Origin: Mesotaenium endlicherianum
Taxonomy: Eukaryota; Streptophyta; Zygnematophyceae; Zygnematales; Mesotaeniaceae
DNA length: 26,034 nt
Direction of reading: 5' to 3'
Assembly: GCA_009602735.1 (NCBI GenBank)
Contig: WELA01007315.1
Location: 299,803 to 325,836, forward strand
This document shows positions 1-7,754 of this stretch, in pieces. Positions within the stretch are counted from its first letter, which is position 1; every line of letters begins with the position of its first letter. The notes below the pieces were generated by a model, which saw only the letters and a list, made by a program, of their open reading frames with translations, ran no database searches and was not told the DNA's origin. The translations under genes were made by a program, and so were the position numbers.

Positions 1-731
1 TCAGCAATTCTGATTTGATGATAACCACTCTTGAGATCTATCTTACTGAACACCTTAGCGCCAGACAGGGTATCAAGCAAGTCCTCGATTCTAGGTAAAG
101 CATACTTGTTCTTTACTGTAATTCTGTTCAGGGCTCTGTAATCCACACACATCCGCATACTGCCATATTTTTTCTTAACAAATAGGATAGGTGCGCCGTA
201 CGGTGATTTACTGGGAGAAATGTAACCATTCTCCTCCAGCTCTGCAATTTGTGTTTTCAACTCCTCACTCTCCAAATAACACAAGCCATACGTGCGTTGC
301 CAGGGTGGCTGGCTACCAGGTAATAAATCAATCCTATGATCTACTTCCCGCTTAGGGGGTAGTCTTGGAGGCATATTAAACACATCCGTGTACTGAGCAA
401 CAATGTTTGCAGCAGTAGGGTGTTCCGGAGGGTGTACCTTTTTCTCAACCACTTCTTCAGGTTGAGGAGGTACCTCTCTTAGCAGCAGACAGAACATTCT
501 GTCTTCCTTCTGGTTCCAGCTTTTGACGAACTCCATTGCATTCAGCAACTTGCATCCTTCTGGAAGCCTCTTCTTTTCCTTCATTTGCCATCCACACAGG
601 ACAAGAGGAAGAGCACTGGTGGGTGCCAAGTCAGTCTGCCCATCACTGGCTCCTCTCACTTTAACTGTACCTCTGCTCCAACACACTTCAGCTTGATGTC
701 TATTAAGCCAGACGAAACATTCTGTACGAGA
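1..731 (-). CDS. pol: pol: end of protease domain and reverse transcriptase N-terminal part (partial)
   Basis: An uninterrupted minus-strand frame runs from 731 to the window edge. Its first residues ([13 protein letters not shown] and following) match the last strand of a Ty3-type retropepsin, the part usually read as a G-x-D-W-L-x-x-H block. Reverse transcriptase follows: [13 protein letters not shown] near 355-300, CVDYRALN near 155-120 and [15 protein letters not shown] near 50-5, which are RT fingers/palm motifs ahead of the YxDD catalytic box outside the window. RT copies the element RNA into cDNA in cytoplasmic particles. This frame is -1 relative to the upstream protease ORF, with the break near 725-727 and no slippery site there, so I read it as a 1-base deletion rather than a programmed shift. 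Confidence 0.9.
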
Positions 732-1258
732 TCATAGAAGCCAGTGTTGAGTACCTCAAATGTAAGCGTTTCAGTTAGAACTGCAATGCCAGAACCTAAC
801 TGGACCTCAATAGGCTTGGTTATAACTCCTCCCGGGATACTTGAGGCATCTCCAAGGAATATTTTTCTATTCCCTTGGGTGACAGTAGGCAGCCTTAGCC
901 GCTTAACTAAGTCCTTGTGAATAAAAGTATGTGACGCCCCTCCGTCAACAAATGCCCTCACCTTCCTACCTGCAATCATGCAATGCAGTAGGATAGGGGG
1001 GACTGTCTTTTCCTGACTTTCGCATTGTTCTCCTGACGTAGCAAAGAAATGTTGGACATCAGGTGGAACAAGAGCATCCAGAGTGTGCACTCTCTGGACG
1101 TCTATATTACTGATGGTCTCCTTTATCTGTTTGTCAGGCATGCATAGTGAATCCAGTTCAGCAGGACCCATAATACCTGCTACGAGGGCAGCTAGTGACG
1201 ACTCACTATCTCTAGCATCCTCACAGTCAGTAGACTGGATTACTGACTGTTGCTGTCT
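656..1258 (-). CDS. retroviral-type aspartic protease (pro), entered by -1 frameshift, frame-broken at its end
   Basis: The ORF is open in the -1 frame relative to gag and starts inside the gag 3' end; its first in-frame ATG is only at 1171. The most likely entry is the frameshift at 1258-1264, giving about 200 residues before TGA at 656. The retropepsin core is visible: a hydrophobic strand ([18 protein letters not shown]), then the active-site loop DGGASHTFI near 925-955, then the flap region. The catalytic aspartate is present, but the next residue is Gly rather than the usual Ser or Thr. Protease cleaves the Gag-Pol polyprotein. The last protease strand and RT lie in another frame from about 727 down, so in this copy protease ends in about 20 unrelated residues. 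Calling it a protease is secure; activity is doubtful. Confidence 0.85.
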   Translation of the reverse strand, partial: RQQQSVIQSTDCEDARDSESSLAALVAGIMGPAELDSLCMPDKQIKETISNIDVQRVHTLDALVPPDVQHFFATSGEQCESQEKTVPPILLHCMIAGRKVRAFVDGGASHTFIHKDLVKRLRLPTVTQGNRKIFLGDASSIPGGVITKPIEVQLGSGIAVLTETLTFEVLNTGFYDLVQNVSSGLIDIKLKCVGAEVQLK

Positions 1259-1264
1259 TTTAAA
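1223..1264 (-). promoter_or_regulatory. -1 programmed ribosomal frameshift signal (gag to pro-pol)
   Basis: Near the 3' end of gag the minus strand reads T TTA AAA at 1264-1258, in register with gag codons (TTA, AAA), which is the X XXY YYZ slippery pattern. A 7-nt spacer (1257-1251) follows, then a perfect 8-bp stem (1250-1243 pairing with 1230-1223) around a 12-nt loop that holds the gag stop codon. The protease frame is exactly -1 relative to gag and is open across the site. Heptamer, spacer length and hairpin match known -1 frameshift elements of retroviruses. Function is inferred. Confidence 0.75.
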
Positions 1265-2718
1265 GGCTGGTCTTTTCTCTCGACCTTAGGCAGGTGCTTG
1301 ACCGGACACTGTTCTCTGTAGTGGCCTTTCTGCTGACAATGGTAGCAAGTAGATTTTGCTGAGGCTGGTCTCGGCTTAGTCCTACCACCACCCCTTCCAT
1401 AGCCACCTCGAGAGGGACCACCTCTACCTCTAGACTGAATAGCATTGTACTCATACTCATATTCATCACCCTGATTATCCTCAGCCTGGTCTCCTTCAAC
1501 TGCATTGTAGGAACCGTGGGGCTTTTTGACAATCTTAGACACCAAAGCGTTACTCTGGCGCTTGTGATTGAACTGCTGCTGATCCCAGGCGTCAGCATCC
1601 TGGATCAAGTCAGCCAGTTTCTCATACTTTTTCTCAGCAAAATGACCAGAGACCTCGGATTTCAAGCCATACCTGAAGTATGCTATCCTATACCGTTCTG
1701 GCAAATCAGGCTGCTTCATCATGTTCTCTTGGAACTTTTGAGCAAACTCAGCAACTGAAGTGGTCTGCTTCAGTGTCAGGGAGATCATCGCATAGATAGC
1801 TTTCTCCTGCTGGTTGATGACATCAAACTTCTCATGCAACTTCTCGACAAACTCTACCCACGTAGGGTCACCGAGTTGCCGAGCCTTACGCTCTTCCTTC
1901 CAGTAAAGCCACCAGTCTGCGGCACTGCCTTTCAGTAGCGCACCGGTGTGCCTGACCTTCTCGTAATCTTGCAGTTCTGGGTAGTTCTCCAGCCACTGCT
2001 CAACATCCGCGAGAAACTTGATCAGGTAATATTTTCTGTTTCCCTCAGGATCATAGTCCTGGGGAGGTTTCGGCTTGGGCTTACTAGGCCCTCGGCCACC
2101 ACCACTAGTGGTGTGAGACCCCAGTTGGTCTCTGTCCCGGAGTAGGGACATTATGATTCTTTTGTCCTCCTGCTGGGACTGATACATGGTCGCCATTTGC
2201 GACTGCATCTGAACGAACAATGCTCCCAAGTCTACATTTTGGGGTGGTAGATTAGCAAATGCAGCAGCAGCATTGGCATCTACTCGCTGAGTAGTGTCCT
2301 CAACAATCCCTCTTGCTCCTGCAGCAGCAATTCCTGCCGCATTCAGCCGGTCACGTATTTGACCTAGGGGTACATTGAGTTGTACGGCAGGAGGTGGGTT
2401 CAGAACATTGGCCCTTGATGCCATAAGTTCTTCAACAGTGCGCTCGTCAGCTGGCTGTCCTTCCCTCCTTTGTATATCTTCAGCGGCCTTTGCTACTTGT
2501 TCAGCTTCTAGTCTGGCTATCTCCTCCTCAGCTTGCTGAGCTGCGACTGAGGCAATAGCAGCTGCCTCATCTGCAGCCTCCCTAGCTGCAGTATCCGCTA
2601 CTGCTTCCGAATAGGTACGGTTTCCCGCTACATGGCTTTCCGCCTGGTTTTCGACATTCTCGTTATCCTGGTTCTCCATGTCTCGGGAGTTGCTAGTTTG
2701 AGACCTTGTCCTTACCAT
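1240..2718 (-). CDS. gag: Gag (capsid/nucleocapsid) polyprotein
   Basis: This 492-residue ORF has its ATG at 2718, only about 20 bases after the primer-binding site, so the leader is very short. Residues about 35-90 are Ala/Glu-rich and likely coiled-coil. Residues about 225-395 carry a retrotransposon-Gag-like capsid region with WLENYPELQDYEKV, a tryptophan-rich stretch (AADWWLYWKEE) and FAQKFQENMMKQPDLP. An Arg/Gly-rich patch (GRGGPSRGGYGRGGGR) follows. One CCHC zinc knuckle, CYHCQQKGHYREQC, with C-x2-C-x4-H-x4-C spacing, sits near residue 460 and should bind the genomic RNA. The ORF ends at TAA 1242-1240, inside the hairpin loop of the frameshift signal. Intact Gag next to a broken pol means this copy could still supply particle protein. 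Confidence 0.93.
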   Translation of the reverse strand: MVRTRSQTSNSRDMENQDNENVENQAESHVAGNRTYSEAVADTAAREAADEAAAIASVAAQQAEEEIARLEAEQVAKAAEDIQRREGQPADERTVEELMASRANVLNPPPAVQLNVPLGQIRDRLNAAGIAAAGARGIVEDTTQRVDANAAAAFANLPPQNVDLGALFVQMQSQMATMYQSQQEDKRIIMSLLRDRDQLGSHTTSGGGRGPSKPKPKPPQDYDPEGNRKYYLIKFLADVEQWLENYPELQDYEKVRHTGALLKGSAADWWLYWKEERKARQLGDPTWVEFVEKLHEKFDVINQQEKAIYAMISLTLKQTTSVAEFAQKFQENMMKQPDLPERYRIAYFRYGLKSEVSGHFAEKKYEKLADLIQDADAWDQQQFNHKRQSNALVSKIVKKPHGSYNAVEGDQAEDNQGDEYEYEYNAIQSRGRGGPSRGGYGRGGGRTKPRPASAKSTCYHCQQKGHYREQCPVKHLPKVERKDQPLKDSNSQ

Positions 2719-2738
2719 ACAAAGAAGACTGTGATAAC

Positions 2739-2751
2739 TGCTCCGATACCA
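2739..2751 (-). other. primer-binding site, initiator tRNA-Met type
   Basis: One base inside the LTR edge the minus strand reads TGGTATCGGAGCA. This matches the usual plant LTR-element primer site for the 3' end of initiator tRNA-Met (TGGTATCAGAGC) with one substitution. It fixes the polarity of element 1 and the inner LTR boundary. Confidence 0.85.
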
Positions 2752-2752
2752 C

Positions 2753-3498
2753 TGAAATGAATCGACTTACCAAATAGGCGATTAACAATTAATAAAGATC
2801 TTTATATCAGCAAGTAATCTTTATGGTAATTTCCGTTAACTGGTTAAACGGCAAAGGACAATACACTAGCAGTGAATAATACTCGTAAGTCAAATGCGAG
2901 TAAACTAGCATCAATAATGCAAATCAGTAAACTCATACATAAGCAAGGTTAGAAGACAGTGCGTATCAATGGCTTCTCGCCTTGGATTCAGATCTCTCTC
3001 AGTAAGCTGTACAAGAGAGTTGGCCTCGTTTCCGAATGCCGAACTCGAGAGCAATGCCTAGCATATGTACATGGAATGAGTTTACTGTTCAACGGTCAGT
3101 GCGATGGCACCGCCTACCCGGGAGTTAACCACGTTGGTAGGACCTCGGTTAACCAAATCCACCGCCATCTCCCATCATCCCGAATAGCCATCCATCATGG
3201 GGATGTCATCTGGCCATTCATCTAGCAGGTGGTACTTAGATGCATATCAAGGCAGTTCGCTGCTACCGAGCACGGAAGTCAGCTGGCTGTCAAAGAATGT
3301 GTCAGCAAGCTGACTTAAGTTGACTTCAGCCTGCTGCTTTTGGCCGAGTCATTAAACTGATAATTATGTAAAGTCGAGCAGACTGATTATTAACTAAAGT
3401 TCAGCAGACTGGCTATTAACTAAAGTTCAGCAGGCTGAACTAAATGAACTATTATATTTAAATGAATATTATATCTACTAATATACTGATTCATTACA
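2753..3498 (-). repeat. 5' LTR of element 1
   Basis: This 746-bp LTR begins (minus strand) with TGTAATGAATC at 3498 and ends with GATTCATTTCA at 2753, giving imperfect 11-bp terminal inverted repeats with TG...CA ends. It aligns along its full length with 6083-6803 in inverted orientation, with scattered substitutions and small indels. The primer-binding site follows at the inner end. The region matching the TATATATATAA run of the other LTR reads TTTACATAATTATCAG here, so the TATA-like element is weaker. Confidence 0.92.
3371..3440 (-). repeat. 26-bp tandem repeats in the LTR U3 region
   Basis: Two adjacent 26-bp units (3371-3396 and 3397-3422, differing at a few positions) and a partial third unit from 3423 share a core AGCAGACTG...TTAACTA. 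The LTR of element 2 has only one full unit plus a partial one at its matching place (about 6135-6180). This accounts for most of the 25-bp length difference between the LTRs. The position, within the first 130 bp of the LTR, fits U3 enhancer repeats. Confidence 0.7.
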
Positions 3499-3499
3499 C

Positions 3500-3979
3500 C
3501 GTCGGGAGCCGACATTTTCTAAGCGCGATTTAGTCAAACTGCATTCTCAGCACCTGTACCTCCCTGGTGTGGTGAAGAAAAAGCTTGGCCTTGTCTGGGT
3601 CGGTCCATATTTGGTGGTGCGTCGTGTCGGTCAGAATGCTTACAAACTGAACATGTCAGCGGACTACAAGGGTCACCCGGTCTTTAATGTCTCCTTCCTG
3701 GAACCCTACATCAAGGGGGATACACTGTTCACAGGTCGGTTCCCTGTCCAACCGGGACCGGTCCCCGCTGTACGGGACGGCGACCCTGAGAAATATGAGG
3801 TCGATGAGATTTTAGACGCTCGCTCGGTCCGTCGATCGTCTAAATATGTCATGAAGTACCTCATCCGATGGAAGGGTTACGATGCCTCTGGGGACACTTG
3901 GGAATTTAAAGATCGGCTGACCAATGCCAAAGGGGCGTTGAAACGGTTCCACCTTCGGGCGGCTGGGGCACCTCCCTAA
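3500..3979 (+). CDS. pol: pol 3' end: integrase C-terminal GPY/F module plus chromodomain (5'-truncated)
   Basis: The frame is open from the junction at 3499 to TAA at 3977-3979, about 159 residues. Near the start, FSKRDLVKLHSQHLYLPG and then VWVGPYLVVRRVGQNAYKL form the GPY/F module of Ty3 integrases, followed by HPVFNVSFLEPYI. From about residue 110, YEVDEILDAR, KYLIRWKGY and DTWEF form a chromodomain with its aromatic positions kept. In chromoviruses this domain steers integration to particular chromatin. The catalytic D,D-35-E core is absent because element 1 interrupts the gene just upstream. No ATG is expected because this is the tail of a polyprotein. Confidence 0.92.
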   Translation, partial: RREPTFSKRDLVKLHSQHLYLPGVVKKKLGLVWVGPYLVVRRVGQNAYKLNMSADYKGHPVFNVSFLEPYIKGDTLFTGRFPVQPGPVPAVRDGDPEKYEVDEILDARSVRRSSKYVMKYLIRWKGYDASGDTWEFKDRLTNAKGALKRFHLRAAGAPP

Positions 3980-4006
3980 CAGTCATTTCAGTTGACACGG
4001 GAAGGT

Positions 4007-4100
4007 GACAGGAGGTCCTGTCTCCATATAAGTTGGAGGGGGATGCGACAGTTAGTGACAGTTGTGACAGGCAACCTACCTTTAATATTAAGTTGGAGGG
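4007..4100 (+). repeat. duplicated hairpin / polypurine-tract-like modules after pol
   Basis: The 12-mer TAAGTTGGAGGG occurs at 4029-4040 and again at 4089-4100, exactly 60 bp apart. It is identical to the tract just before the 3' LTR (6069-6080). A 7-bp inverted repeat (GACAGGA/TCCTGTC, 4007-4022) lies just upstream of the first copy, as a hairpin (6048-6064) does upstream of the real tract. These look like copies of the 3' untranslated/PPT module. Confidence 0.75.
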
Positions 4101-4181
4101 AGTGGTATTCTCTGATCACCATAGTACACACTCAACCTGCGCTCACACTCACTTGCTCTCCAACTCAATTTTCCCTTATAT

Positions 4182-4243
4182 TCACTCACACCGGGTATTC
4201 CACACCAGGAACTCACTCACACCAGGTATTCCACACTGGGAAC
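4182..4243 (+). repeat. two-copy 31-bp tandem repeat in the pol to extra-ORF spacer
   Basis: Units 4182-4212 and 4213-4243 differ at three positions and contain CACACC[GA]GGTATTCCACAC. No coding role is apparent. The rest of the 3980-4335 spacer holds the purine-rich modules at 4007-4100 and otherwise no recognised feature. Confidence 0.75.
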
Positions 4244-4335
4244 TCTCCCGATCGCGTTCCTCTTCATCAAGGGCACTCAGTAGCGGCAAAATATCATGAC
4301 TTCACTAACTGCATTGTGTTTTATGATTGAGTAGG

Positions 4336-5997
4336 ATGACTCAAAGGTCGGAACTCAAGAGAAAGAGAAGGGCGGAAGAGGCACATGCAGAATACTTGCA
4401 ATTCCGTGGAGACATCGAATCATCTTCCATCTCCGCTCGGGAATCACAACGACTCCGACAACAGTGGGAGGCACAGAAGAAGAAGGAGGAGGAGGAAGAG
4501 GCCAGACTGAGGCAGGAAGAAATGGACAGAAAAGCTGCAGAGGAGGCCAAGAAAGCAGAGGAGGAGAGACAAGCTGAGGAGAAGCGGAAGCAGCAGGCTG
4601 AAGAAGAAGAACAGAGGAGAATCAGCAGCTACCGCTACACGGTGCTGGGCAAGGGCTTTGATCTACTGGAGGAGGCCTTCAAGTATGCCCAGAGAAGTCG
4701 CAGTGAGTCGCAGAAGGAAATCCTCCAGAAGGAAGGGGAGACATCCGAAAACTTTGACAAGTATATAGAGGTCGGCACAGGGCTCCTCCTCTACCACGAT
4801 TACGTCAAGATGGTAGGATATACAATTGGAGAGGCCAAGGCAATGGCCCAGGTGAACGAAGCAAGAGCTGTCTCGATTCCTGGTATTTGGGGGGCAAATA
4901 GGGTCATCAGGATGATCCCCATGGACGCGGACAGCTTCAAGGACTCAACACCCCAAAACAGGTTCAAGGCCATGTACAATGAGGTGGAGAGAAGGAGCTG
5001 GGAATTCTTGGCCAGGGAAACCAGTCAGCTGGACTTTGCAGGGCACTGGTACCCTTGTACTCTTAAAAAGACAGACGCTGCCTTCTTCCAAAAGCCCTCT
5101 GATTGGCGGTGGATGACCATCAACATGAAGGACCAGCAGAATGACAGGGCGACGGATGAGGATTTCCTGACAGACCTAAAGGGGAACATAGTATTGCCCC
5201 CTCACATTGCGGCTTGGGACCCAAGATTGGATGGAGTCAGAGACTGCATGAGCCAAGAGATGCAGGAGGACAGAAGCAGGGCCCGAGAGTCATTCTCCAA
5301 AGGGAAGCACGCTTATGCCAAATGGGCAAGTAAGCAAGGGGAAAAGGACCTCTATGCGGTCAGGACTCAGCAGCCCCCACCGGCACCCAAAAGGGGAAGG
5401 TCAGTAGGATATTCTTTTTCTCGGGAAGAGCTGGAGCAGCTGACAGAAGAGACCCCAGAAGTCTCAGAGGAACCCGGGGACGGAGAGGACGAGGAGTCAG
5501 AGGAAGACGAGGAGGAAGACAAGGAGGAGGACACTAACCCCGCCGTGATCCTGACGACTGCCACATCCCCTATAAGGGAAAAGACGGGGTTGGCCATGCA
5601 GCAACTCGTTCAAGAGGAGGATATCACTTGGCTGGGGACTGCCAGAGGACAGACTCCATCTCCCGGCAAGGAGACCCAGTCAGACAGGGCAGACAGGAGG
5701 GCTGCTCGGGAGATAGCCAGAGGCCTGCCAGCATCTCCCTCGCAGAAAGGGCATGTACCCTTGGCTCATGTCATGCAACATCCTTCTGGGATGCCGGTGT
5801 ACGTACCTGTCAGTTTGAGGGCTGCCCAGGAGAAGGCTGCCTCCCTCCAGACTGTGCAGGAGGAAACAACCCACTTATTACGTTCTCCGCGGGGTCCTTA
5901 CACGGAACCTCCCTCTCTGACTGGCTTCAGAAGACCCCAAGACAGGACGAGGTCTGGCTCCCCTGAGTATAGAGCCTTAGGGACACCTCCCTCCTAA
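4336..5997 (+). CDS. additional post-pol ORF of unknown function in a chromovirus-type element
   Basis: This 553-residue ORF starts at the first ATG (4336; an in-frame TTG at 4327 is unlikely in a eukaryote) and ends at TAA 5995-5997. I do not recognise the family. Residues about 35-95 are Lys/Glu-rich and strongly predicted to be coiled-coil. Residues about 98-330 look globular and Trp-containing (WEFLAR, GHWYPC, DWRWMTINMKD, HIAAWDPRLDGVRDCMSQEM). Residues about 363-395 are almost purely acidic, and the C-terminal 150 residues are Pro/Ser/Arg-rich and probably disordered. There is no signal peptide, membrane segment, zinc knuckle or protease/RT motif, so it is not an obvious envelope. It sits where env would lie, between pol and the polypurine tract, on the same strand. 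How it is translated is unclear: subgenomic RNA, splicing or an internal promoter are possible. A Gag-like or captured host gene origin is conceivable. Confidence 0.8.
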   Translation: MTQRSELKRKRRAEEAHAEYLQFRGDIESSSISARESQRLRQQWEAQKKKEEEEEARLRQEEMDRKAAEEAKKAEEERQAEEKRKQQAEEEEQRRISSYRYTVLGKGFDLLEEAFKYAQRSRSESQKEILQKEGETSENFDKYIEVGTGLLLYHDYVKMVGYTIGEAKAMAQVNEARAVSIPGIWGANRVIRMIPMDADSFKDSTPQNRFKAMYNEVERRSWEFLARETSQLDFAGHWYPCTLKKTDAAFFQKPSDWRWMTINMKDQQNDRATDEDFLTDLKGNIVLPPHIAAWDPRLDGVRDCMSQEMQEDRSRARESFSKGKHAYAKWASKQGEKDLYAVRTQQPPPAPKRGRSVGYSFSREELEQLTEETPEVSEEPGDGEDEESEEDEEEDKEEDTNPAVILTTATSPIREKTGLAMQQLVQEEDITWLGTARGQTPSPGKETQSDRADRRAAREIARGLPASPSQKGHVPLAHVMQHPSGMPVYVPVSLRAAQEKAASLQTVQEETTHLLRSPRGPYTEPPSLTGFRRPQDRTRSGSPEYRALGTPPS

Positions 5998-6047
5998 TGG
6001 CAGTAGGCTGGAGACGGAAGAGACAGCACGCTGTTATTAGTATTAGT

Positions 6048-6082
6048 GTTGTCGGGGCGACAACATGATAAGTTGGAGGGAT
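6048..6082 (+). other. hairpin and polypurine tract preceding the 3' LTR
   Basis: A perfect 7-bp stem (GTTGTCG at 6048-6054, CGACAAC at 6058-6064, loop GGG) is followed by the purine run AGTTGGAGGGA at 6071-6081, one base before the LTR start at 6083. Such a tract primes plus-strand DNA synthesis in LTR elements. The hairpin may be part of the 3' untranslated region or a packaging or processing signal. Confidence 0.75.
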
Positions 6083-6803
6083 TGTAATGAATCAGTATAT
6101 TGGCTGACATAATATTCATTTAAATATAATAGTTAATTAAGTTCAGCCTGCTGAAGTTTAGTTAATGATCAGCCTGCTGGACTATATATATAATATCAGT
6201 TTAATGACTCGGCCCGAGGTAGCAGGCTGAGGTCACCTTAAGTCAGCTTGCTGACACATTCTTTGACAGCCAGCTGACTTCCGTACTCGGTAGCAGCGAA
6301 CTGCCTCGATATGCATCTAAGTGTGGTATGCTAGATGAATGGCCAGATGACATCCCTATAATGGATGGCGATTTGGGATGATGGGAGATGGCGGTGGATT
6401 TGGTTAACCGAGGTCCTACCAACGTGGTTAACTCCCGGGTAGGCGGTGCCATCGCACTGACCGTTGAACAGTAAACTCATTCCATGTACATATGCCAGGC
6501 ATTGCTCTCGAGTTCGGCATTCGGAAACGAGGCCAACTCTCTTGTACAGCTTACTGAGAGAGATCTGAATCCAAGGCGAGAAGCCATTGAAACGCACTGT
6601 CTTCTAACCTTGCTTATGTATGAGTTTACTGACTTGCATCGTTGATGCTAGTTTACTCGCATTTGACTTACGAGTATTATTCACTGCTAGTGTGTTGTCC
6701 TTTGCCGTTTAACCAGTTAACGGAAAATACCATAAAGATTACTTGCTGATATAAAGATCTTTATCAATTGTTAATCGCCTATTTGGTAAGTCGATTCATT
6801 TCA
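6083..6803 (+). repeat. 3' LTR of element 2
   Basis: This 721-bp LTR starts TGTAATGAATC and ends GATTCATTTCA, matching 3498-2753 in inverted orientation. A TATA-like run TATATATATAA at about 6183-6193 could be the promoter. The sequence after the LTR (CTCTCTCTTCGAG) is unrelated to the primer-binding region that follows the other LTR, which fixes the boundary at 6803. Confidence 0.92.
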
Positions 6804-7754
6804 CTCTCTCTTCGAGATGCGAATGCGACTTCTGAGAACCTGGAAACTCACACACAACTCACCATTTTAAGGCTGCTTCACACACACTTGTGGCGTTCGG
6901 TCGAATCTGTGCTAATCTCCTAGGAGATTCTATTCTGCAGTTCTCCTACTTTCAACAGTGAGATTCCCTCTTGGGAACTCCTACAATCCTAACTTATCTA
7001 TGATACACTGAGAAGAATCTTCAGCGTCGGCAGAAGCGTGGGGCTTCGGCTCTCCAATGGCCTTGGGAACTCCTTCTTCTTCTTCGCGCCCTTTTTCTCC
7101 TTCCTTCTGCTCCTTCTGCTCCTTCTGCTTCTTGGCAAAAGTGCGTGAGAGTGAATGACATGTCTTAGGCAAGATTCGTGCCTTTTTTTGGCACCACAAA
7201 GCGTCATCTTTCGAGAATGCCGTGCTTAGTCACAAAGCTTAGCTGCATGTCGCTTCTGCCTAGCCATGCTCAACTCAAACTCGTAGTCACTTAGCATGCA
7301 TGCACACCTCGTGACTGTCGCGCATGGCTGCTTAGCTTCTCAGCTGGCAGTCATGCCTAATTGGCTCATGGCTAAGAACTCCTGAGCGGCGTGTACAAGC
7401 AAATGCCACTTGCTCAAGTTTTCCCAACCGGGCGGCCGTAACCTACCTTGGCATTGCGGCCATGACCTGGCTTAATCTGCCAGTCACACAGTACCTGACT
7501 TGGTACCTGCTGGGCGGCTCATCACTGATCCCCAGCTTCTAGCCTCGCGGCTGTCTATGCTGTCAAAACTCCCCCATCTCTGGGTGTGGGGCTCATTGAC
7601 ATTGACCCCTTGCCAGTGGTCTTGACGCTGACATAACCGCTGACTGCGACGTAATCAGTCAAGTGCTCGGTGAGTCAGCGTTGACTTTCCGTACCTGGGT
7701 GGCCGTAGCTTGCGCTAATCGTGCGGCACCGTCAAACGGATAGTGGTCGCGACA
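6804..7754. repeat. long direct repeat R1 (left copy, 5'-truncated)
   Basis: The stretch from TCTCTTCGAGATGCG to GTCGCGACA aligns base for base, with scattered changes and small indels, to 8958-9882. It has no coding capacity that I can support. The right edge ends in GTCGCGACA. Read on the minus strand the repeat would start TGTCGCGAC, and the other copy can be extended to a TGTC start at 8945. That gives TG...CA-like ends and suggests an LTR. The left 13 or so bases are missing where element 2 abuts. Confidence 0.7.

Larger units (their letters stand above)
1..3498 (-). mobile_element. Ty3/Gypsy LTR retrotransposon, element 1 (5' part)
   Basis: Read on the minus strand, the order is 5' LTR (3498-2753), primer-binding site (2751-2739), gag (2718-1240), protease in the -1 frame, then reverse transcriptase running out of the window at base 1. 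Gag-protease-RT order and the RT motifs are those of the Ty3/Gypsy (Metaviridae) group. Its LTR is closely similar to the 3' LTR of element 2 at 6083-6803, so both belong to one family, and the chromodomain seen in element 2 probably applies here too. The LTR edge at 3498 abuts integrase coding sequence of element 2, so element 1 looks nested inside element 2 in opposite orientation. The other end and the target-site duplication lie outside the window. A frameshift inside protease suggests this copy is no longer autonomous. Confidence 0.9.
3499..6803 (+). mobile_element. Ty3/Gypsy chromodomain retrotransposon, element 2 (3' part)
   Basis: On the plus strand this copy holds, in order, the integrase C-terminus with GPY/F module and chromodomain (to 3979), a 350-bp spacer with repeated purine-rich motifs, an additional 553-aa ORF (4336-5997), a hairpin and polypurine tract, and the 3' LTR (6083-6803). 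Its LTR is the same family as that of element 1. The 5' part must lie on the far side of element 1, left of the window, if element 1 is a nested insertion. The LTR ends directly against a separate repeat at 6804, which it seems to truncate. Confidence 0.88.

Noticed and set aside
1260..1598. Overlapping minus-strand ORF within gag
   Set aside because: It is a shadow frame of the Gag zinc-knuckle and Arg/Gly region, with no start context or motif.
2959..3225. 88-codon open frame antisense in both LTRs (also 6331-6597)
   Set aside because: It begins with GTG, not ATG, has no recognisable domain, and its conservation simply follows LTR similarity between the two copies.
5367..5597. Antisense Ser-rich ORF opposite the extra ORF
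   Set aside because: Its serine runs are the complement of the acidic Glu/Asp codons on the plus strand.
6981..7207. Short basic ORFs in repeat R1
   Set aside because: They are disrupted or different in the matching part of R2 (9150-9341) and consist of low-complexity Lys/Glu or Arg/Ser runs.
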